NCBI GenBank assembly: GCA_023418705.1
Contig: JAEZYZ010000375.1
Span: 1 to 11,170, forward strand
From: Pseudomonadota bacterium
GTDB lineage: Bacteria; Myxococcota_A; Polyangia; Polyangiales; Polyangiaceae
Length of the DNA: 11,170 nt
Direction of reading: 5' to 3'
Under the pieces are notes generated by a model. It saw only the letters and a list, made by a program, of their open reading frames with translations, ran no database searches and was not told the origin of the DNA. This document shows, piece after piece, positions 7,377 through 11,170 of this stretch (within the stretch, counting starts at the first letter, position 1; each line of letters begins with the position of its first letter). A program made the translations under genes and the position numbers.

Positions 7377-7509
7377 GCGCCCGGACCTCCACGAGGGGGA
7401 TGGCCAAGGCGAGTTCGATCGGGTGCCCGCTCGTGTCGCACCCTAATCAAGTCGAGGACACTGCTGCAAGGGCGAACAGAGACGAGGGTCACACAGGCGC
7501 TCACCGCTC

Positions 7510-7533
7510 GCGCCGGGCGCTTCGGCGCGGCGC
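7510..7533. repeat. UUCG-capped hairpin in the intergenic region
   Basis: GCGCC (7510-7514) pairs with GGCGC (7529-7533), and inside it GCGC (7517-7520) pairs with GCGC (7525-7528) closing a C(UUCG)G tetraloop, with GG bulged at 7515-7516. The RNA fold should be very stable. It lies upstream of the candidate promoter at 7606-7634, so it would be transcribed only from a more distant start or from the other strand. Confidence 0.4.
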
Positions 7534-7605
7534 CTCCCCGGCCGCGAGGGGGAGCAGCGGGGGCCCGTCGGATGGGGGCGATAACCCCCGGCCAGCGCGT
7601 GGGTG

Positions 7606-7634
7606 TTGCCGCCGGAAAAATTCGAAGACATAAG
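7606..7634 (+). promoter_or_regulatory. Candidate sigma-70-like promoter of the secreted-protein operon
   Basis: TTGCCG (7606-7611) and CATAAG (7629-7634) each match the housekeeping -35 and -10 consensus at four of six positions and are spaced by an ideal 17 bases. Initiation would fall near 7641, leaving a leader of about 50 bases before the ATG at 7694. The interval is locally AT-richer than its surroundings, as expected for a promoter. Confidence 0.4.
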
Positions 7635-7693
7635 GCTGGAGCTCCGAGAGCCCGGCAGGCACAATCCTGACCAGCTGCTAAAGAGGGAAAACT

Positions 7694-8602
7694 ATGCGAC
7701 TTCTAAAGGCTCTTTGCCTCGCGCTTGCCGCCCTGGTGTTGATGGTTCAGCCGAGCTTCGCACAAGGCGACGCATCGGCAGCGAAACCCGGCGGCGCAGC
7801 GGAGACCGGTGCGGCTCAGCCGCCCGCCGCGGGCGATGCCGCGGCAACCGGCGATGCTCAGACCGGCGCGGCCGCGCCCGCCGCCGGAGCGGAACCCGCT
7901 GCTGAAGCGGCGCCCGCTGCTGCCCCGACCTCCGCGGCGGCGCCTCCAGCGACGGCCGCAAAGACCAGCACCGCCGCCGCGCCGTCGATGGACGGCTCCA
8001 CCTACGTCGTGCGCCTGCGAGATCTCGAGCAGCGCATCGACGAGCTCAAGGAGCAAATCCGGCGCAGCCACACGCGCCTGAGCTTGCTGAGCGACACCAT
8101 CCTGTCCGGGGGCGTCGGGGGCGCGCGGGCGGAAATCACCTTCAAAAATGAGCTGAGCAGCGCGTTTCGCCTGACCCGGGTGCTCGTGGTGCTGGACGGA
8201 GCCGTCCAGTACAACAAGCAGGACGACTCGGGCACGCTGTCCGAGCAGCAGACCATCCCAATCTTCAGCGGCTCGATCCCGCCGGGTGACCACACCGTGC
8301 AAGTGCTCGTCGAGCTTCGGGGACACGGCTACGGCGTGTTTTCGTACCTCCGCGGCTACCGCTTCGAGATCAAGGACAGCCACTCGTTCACCGTGACCGA
8401 CGGCAAGACCATGAACCTCGAGGTCGTGGCGTTCGAAAAGGGCGGGGTGACCACCCCGATCGAGCAGCGTCCCGCCGTCCGCTACCTCGAGCGCTTGAAG
8501 ACCGGCGCGCCCGCGGGTGAGGGCTCGCCCTCCCCAGCACCCGGCAGCTCCAGCGCGCCGGCCGCTTCCGGCTCCTTTTCCGTGAAGGCAGGAGGCAAGT
8601 AA
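7694..8602 (+). CDS. Exported Ala/Pro-rich protein with coiled coil and beta domain
   Basis: The 302-residue product has a clear signal peptide (basic MRLLK, hydrophobic core to about residue 19, signal peptidase I site SFA|Q at 23/24), so it is periplasmic or outer-membrane-associated. A low-complexity Ala/Pro linker follows at about 28-98, then a short coiled coil at about 103-133 (VVRLRDLEQRIDELKEQI). A globular beta-rich domain comes next at about 143-248, with alternating strands such as RLTRVLVVLDGAVQY and the loop IPPGDHTVQVLVEL, which recalls PEGA-type surface beta folds. A second Ser/Pro/Ala tail ends the protein. The ATG at 7694 has GAGGG six bases upstream. Proteins of this composition tend to be mislabelled as dihydrolipoamide acetyltransferase because of the Ala/Pro linker; no lipoyl-lysine motif or acyltransferase domain is present. 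The stop overlaps the next start (TAATG), pointing to coupled expression and a shared complex. Function unknown. Confidence 0.87.
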   Translation: MRLLKALCLALAALVLMVQPSFAQGDASAAKPGGAAETGAAQPPAAGDAAATGDAQTGAAAPAAGAEPAAEAAPAAAPTSAAAPPATAAKTSTAAAPSMDGSTYVVRLRDLEQRIDELKEQIRRSHTRLSLLSDTILSGGVGGARAEITFKNELSSAFRLTRVLVVLDGAVQYNKQDDSGTLSEQQTIPIFSGSIPPGDHTVQVLVELRGHGYGVFSYLRGYRFEIKDSHSFTVTDGKTMNLEVVAFEKGGVTTPIEQRPAVRYLERLKTGAPAGEGSPSPAPGSSSAPAASGSFSVKAGGK

Positions 8603-11016
8603 TGCATTCGCATCGCGTCCGCGCCTGGGCACTGGGTCCGGCGCTGCTGGCGCTCGGCCTCTCGTCCCCCGCGCTCGCGATCAGCACGGACGCGGCCGAG
8701 GAACAGGCGCAGGCGAGCCTGCGCACGGTCGAAGCCGGGATCGCCCGGGTCGAGGCGGCGGCGGCGCAGAGCCGCCACCACCAGGCGAGCCCGGCGGAGC
8801 GGATCGCGGCAGGCGACATCTTCTTGCGAAACAAGGACTACGAGCGCGCCATCCAAATGTTCAGCCAGGTGGTGGAGCTCCATCGCCAGGGCAAGGTGAA
8901 GGAAGCACCCAAGGCCGACGCCCTGTTCTTGCTCGGCGAGACGTACTTTCAGGACAAGCAATACCTGTCCGCCCGCCGCCACTACGGTGAGCTGCTCGAC
9001 CAGGCCGCTCGGAGCCCGTACGACGCCTACGCCGGCCGCGCGCTCAGCCGCCTGGTCGACGTCGCTCTGAAGACGGACAATCTGGAGCAGCTCGATCAAA
9101 TCGTGGCGCGGCTCGCCACGCTCCCGACGGGTGACGCCACGGGCTCCTTGCAGTACGCGCGGGCCAAGGCCCTGTTTGCCGCTGGCGACGTGGAGCGGGC
9201 CAAAGCGACGTTGCAGGGGGTCTCCGCGACCTCCGACTACAACCATCAAGGTCAGTACTTGATGGGCGTCATCCTGACCAAGCAGGCGGTGCCCGCGGCG
9301 GCCGTCACCGGGACGGAAGAAGGCGCGGCGCCCGCGACCGCGCCGCCCCTCGATCCGGCCTCCCGCGCCAGGTACGCCGCCGCGATCGAGCAGTTTCGCC
9401 GCGTCACGCGGCTGCCGGCCGAGACGCAAGCCGAGCGCCACGTCGTGGATTTGGCCTGGATGGCGATTGGCCGGCTGCTCTACGAATCAGACAACTACCT
9501 GGACGCCGCCGAGGCGTACGGTCACGTCGATCGTACGTCGCCCGAGTTTTCGACCATGCTCTACGAGCTGGCCTGGGTGTACGTGCGCCTGGGTGACTAC
9601 CAGCGCGCCCAGCGCGCGCTCGAGGTCCTGAGCATCACCGCGCCGGAGACGCTCCGGCTCGCCGACGGCTCGCTGCTTCGGGCAGATCTGATGCTGCGAT
9701 CTGGCCAGTTCGACAACGCGCTGACGTTGTACCGCAGCGTCCACAGCCGCTTCGATCCGATCCGAGACCAGGTCGCGAGCTTCATCAAGACCACCAGCGA
9801 TCCGGCCATCTACTACGACAAGCTGCTCCAGGAGCGGCTCGAAGGCGGCAAGGGCACGGAGGAGCTGTCGCCGATCGTCATCGAGTGGGCGCGCGAGGAG
9901 GCCGAGGACTCCCGTGCGTTCGCCGTGATCGACGACGTGAGCCGATCTCGGGATCTGGTGCGGCGGTCCAACGACCTGGCCAAGAAGCTCGACGGCGTGC
10001 TGCAGTCGCCCGCCCGCGCCAAGGCCTTCCCGGAGCTCATCGGATCGCTCGAGAAGGCCACCGGACTGCAGAACCGCCTGGCCAACGGCTGGCGCACGCT
10101 CGCTGCGGGCATGGACGACGTGGCGCGCGACAACCCGGGTGGGGAGCTCGGCCGGGTGCGCGCCCAGCGCCGGGCGTTGATGAAACAGGTGGCCCAGCTG
10201 CCGATCGAGGACGGTGATTTCGCGCGCCGGGAGGCGTCCGGTGAGCGCCAGTGGAACCGGGTCAGCCAGCAGCTGCAGGTGCTGACGCTGGAGGTCGACA
10301 AGCTGCGCGCCATCATCAACGGCCTGCACCGCGTGATGCAGGACGGCAGGCAATTCGGTGTGAGCGGCGACGCGGAGAGCGTCGAGCGTTTCCGCCAGGA
10401 GATCGCCGCCAATCGTCGCGATCTGGAGACCTACCAGCGCCGCATCGAGCAGCTGCGGATGACCATCGAGATGGGCCGGGCGCAGGTCGGCTTCGGCGAT
10501 CAGCGCTACGTCAACGACGACGCCTATCGGCGGCAGTTTCACGAGCTGTTTTCTCGGGAAGCCCAGCTCACGGCGGCGGGCGGCGACGACGCCGACGCGG
10601 TGGAGTACGCCCGCGGCATCCAGCCGCTGCTCGCGCGGATGGATGCGGCAAAAAACCGGTTGGATCGATTTCGTTCTCGGCTCGAGGCGCAGGCCCTCGA
10701 GCGGGCCAACGCCCTGCGGGCCAAGGTGCAGCAGGAAGCGAGCCTGATCGCTGGCTACGCCGCGCAGCTGGACGCGCTCGATCAGCAGGCGCGGCTGGTC
10801 GTCGGCGAGCTTGCGATGCACAATTTCGGATTGGTTCGAGACAAGCTGAAGAGCATCGTGCTGCGGGCCGACGTCGGCATCGTCCAGCACGCGTGGGAAG
10901 TGCGTGAGGAGCACCGGCTGCGCGTGAACAACCTGCAGCGCGAGCGCGCCCGTGAGGAGCAAAACCTCAACGACGAGCTGCGCGAGGTGCTCGACGACGC
11001 GGAGGACGAGCTATGA
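8602..11016 (+). CDS. Exported TPR and coiled-coil scaffold protein
   Basis: The 804-residue product begins with a signal peptide (cleavage probably after ALA at 24-26) and should act in the periplasm. Helical TPR-type repeats occupy about 65-385. Clear units include AGDIFLRNKDYERAIQMF, LFLLGETYFQDKQYLSARRH, AIGRLLYESDNYLDAAEAY and LAWVYVRLGDYQRAQRALEV. The second half (about 440-804) is long charged helix with many heptad-like stretches, ending in an acidic tail (LREVLDDAEDEL). Such a layout fits a protein-protein scaffold. The ATG at 8602 has GGAGG six bases upstream, inside the end of the preceding gene, and shares its A with that gene's TAA. The stop overlaps the following gene (ATGA). 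The operon context suggests an envelope-spanning assembly. Myxobacterial gliding motility uses secreted TPR proteins (AgmU/GltD, AglT/GltE), and this could be a relative, but no diagnostic motif proves it. Confidence 0.88.
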   Translation: MHSHRVRAWALGPALLALGLSSPALAISTDAAEEQAQASLRTVEAGIARVEAAAAQSRHHQASPAERIAAGDIFLRNKDYERAIQMFSQVVELHRQGKVKEAPKADALFLLGETYFQDKQYLSARRHYGELLDQAARSPYDAYAGRALSRLVDVALKTDNLEQLDQIVARLATLPTGDATGSLQYARAKALFAAGDVERAKATLQGVSATSDYNHQGQYLMGVILTKQAVPAAAVTGTEEGAAPATAPPLDPASRARYAAAIEQFRRVTRLPAETQAERHVVDLAWMAIGRLLYESDNYLDAAEAYGHVDRTSPEFSTMLYELAWVYVRLGDYQRAQRALEVLSITAPETLRLADGSLLRADLMLRSGQFDNALTLYRSVHSRFDPIRDQVASFIKTTSDPAIYYDKLLQERLEGGKGTEELSPIVIEWAREEAEDSRAFAVIDDVSRSRDLVRRSNDLAKKLDGVLQSPARAKAFPELIGSLEKATGLQNRLANGWRTLAAGMDDVARDNPGGELGRVRAQRRALMKQVAQLPIEDGDFARREASGERQWNRVSQQLQVLTLEVDKLRAIINGLHRVMQDGRQFGVSGDAESVERFRQEIAANRRDLETYQRRIEQLRMTIEMGRAQVGFGDQRYVNDDAYRRQFHELFSREAQLTAAGGDDADAVEYARGIQPLLARMDAAKNRLDRFRSRLEAQALERANALRAKVQQEASLIAGYAAQLDALDQQARLVVGELAMHNFGLVRDKLKSIVLRADVGIVQHAWEVREEHRLRVNNLQRERAREEQNLNDELREVLDDAEDEL

Positions 11017-11170
11017 GGTTCCGTACGGACGCTTGCGTCTGGGCATTGATCGGCTCGCTCTGCGCGGGCACGTTGCTCCCGCCGACGGCGGTGGCTCAGC
11101 CGAGCGGCGCCGCAGCGTCGGGGACCGCGACCGCGGGGACGCCCGCTGCCGCCAAGCCGCCGGCGGGTGC
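11013..11170 (+). CDS. Secreted protein, N-terminal part (cut by window edge)
   Basis: The frame opens with ATG at 11013, overlapping the preceding stop by four bases (ATGA), and stays open to the window end (52 residues visible). The start has a basic beginning (MRFRTD), a hydrophobic core (VWALIGSLCAGTLL) and a likely signal peptidase I site AVA|Q near 28/29. A Ala/Pro/Gly/Thr-rich linker like that of the first gene in the operon follows. It is the third exported product in the same operon. The functional domain lies beyond the window, so no family can be named. Confidence 0.75.
   Translation, partial: MRFRTDACVWALIGSLCAGTLLPPTAVAQPSGAAASGTATAGTPAAAKPPAG

Larger units (their letters stand above)
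7329..7693. other. 365-base divergent intergenic region with inverted repeats
   Basis: No gene is supported here; short open frames on both strands are unremarkable in codon use and have no homologous features. The region separates the leftward sigma/anti-sigma operon from the rightward secreted-protein operon. It holds a candidate promoter (7606-7634), a CCGGAGG/CCTCCGG inverted repeat (7360-7376), a strong UUCG-capped hairpin (7510-7533) and a GGGGG/CCCCC hairpin with a 6-base loop (7574-7589). The stretch between is GC-rich without other visible signals. Confidence 0.7.

Noticed and set aside
6582..7670. Plus-strand 362-residue frame opposite the sigma factor
   Set aside because: Covers the sigma gene in antisense and runs through the promoter region; composition is that of a shadow frame.
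7654..7676. Possible sigma-54 promoter around GGCACAATCCTGACC
   Set aside because: The -24 GG is present but the required GC at -12 is absent at the right spacing.
9487..10962. Minus-strand 491-residue frame opposite the TPR protein
   Set aside because: No recognisable domain, and codon pattern is a mirror of the TPR gene, which has a signal peptide, ribosome binding site and coupled neighbours.

Overview
The window is GC-rich, densely coded bacterial DNA. It has several GTG starts, overlapping stop/start junctions, a PilZ protein of the type multiplied in Myxococcota, and secreted Ala/Pro-rich and TPR proteins. Together these suggest a myxobacterium, perhaps of the Sorangium/Polyangium kind. 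That assignment is inferred from style and gene content; no rRNA or other phylogenetic marker is present apart from Era and Der. No mobile element, CRISPR array, tRNA or rRNA is visible.

Layout. (1) 180-2518, minus strand: era then der, two ribosome-assembly GTPases joined by a 4-base GTGA overlap. (2) 2633-5701, plus strand, diverging from era: a large membrane glycosyltransferase of the GT-C (ArnT/PMT-like) fold, followed 27 bases later by a small PilZ-domain protein. (3) 5703-7328, minus strand: an ECF-type sigma factor and a membrane anti-sigma factor with an HxxxCxxC zinc finger and a TPR-like C-terminal half. The anti-sigma gene ends tail to tail with the PilZ gene, one base apart. (4) 7329-7693: a 365-base divergent intergenic region with a candidate sigma-70-like promoter for the rightward operon and several inverted repeats. 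(5) 7694 to the window end, plus strand: a tightly coupled operon of three exported proteins. These are a 302-residue Ala/Pro-linker, coiled-coil and beta-domain protein, an 804-residue TPR plus coiled-coil protein, and the start of a third secreted protein cut by the window edge. Junctions are TAATG and ATGA.

The right half looks like a cell-envelope module: an envelope-sensing sigma/anti-sigma pair sits back to back with an operon for a periplasmic scaffold. The organisation resembles envelope machines such as the Myxococcus Glt gliding complex, which also uses secreted TPR proteins, but this cannot be shown from the window alone. The left half is housekeeping (era-der) beside a glycan-transfer gene and a probable c-di-GMP receptor.
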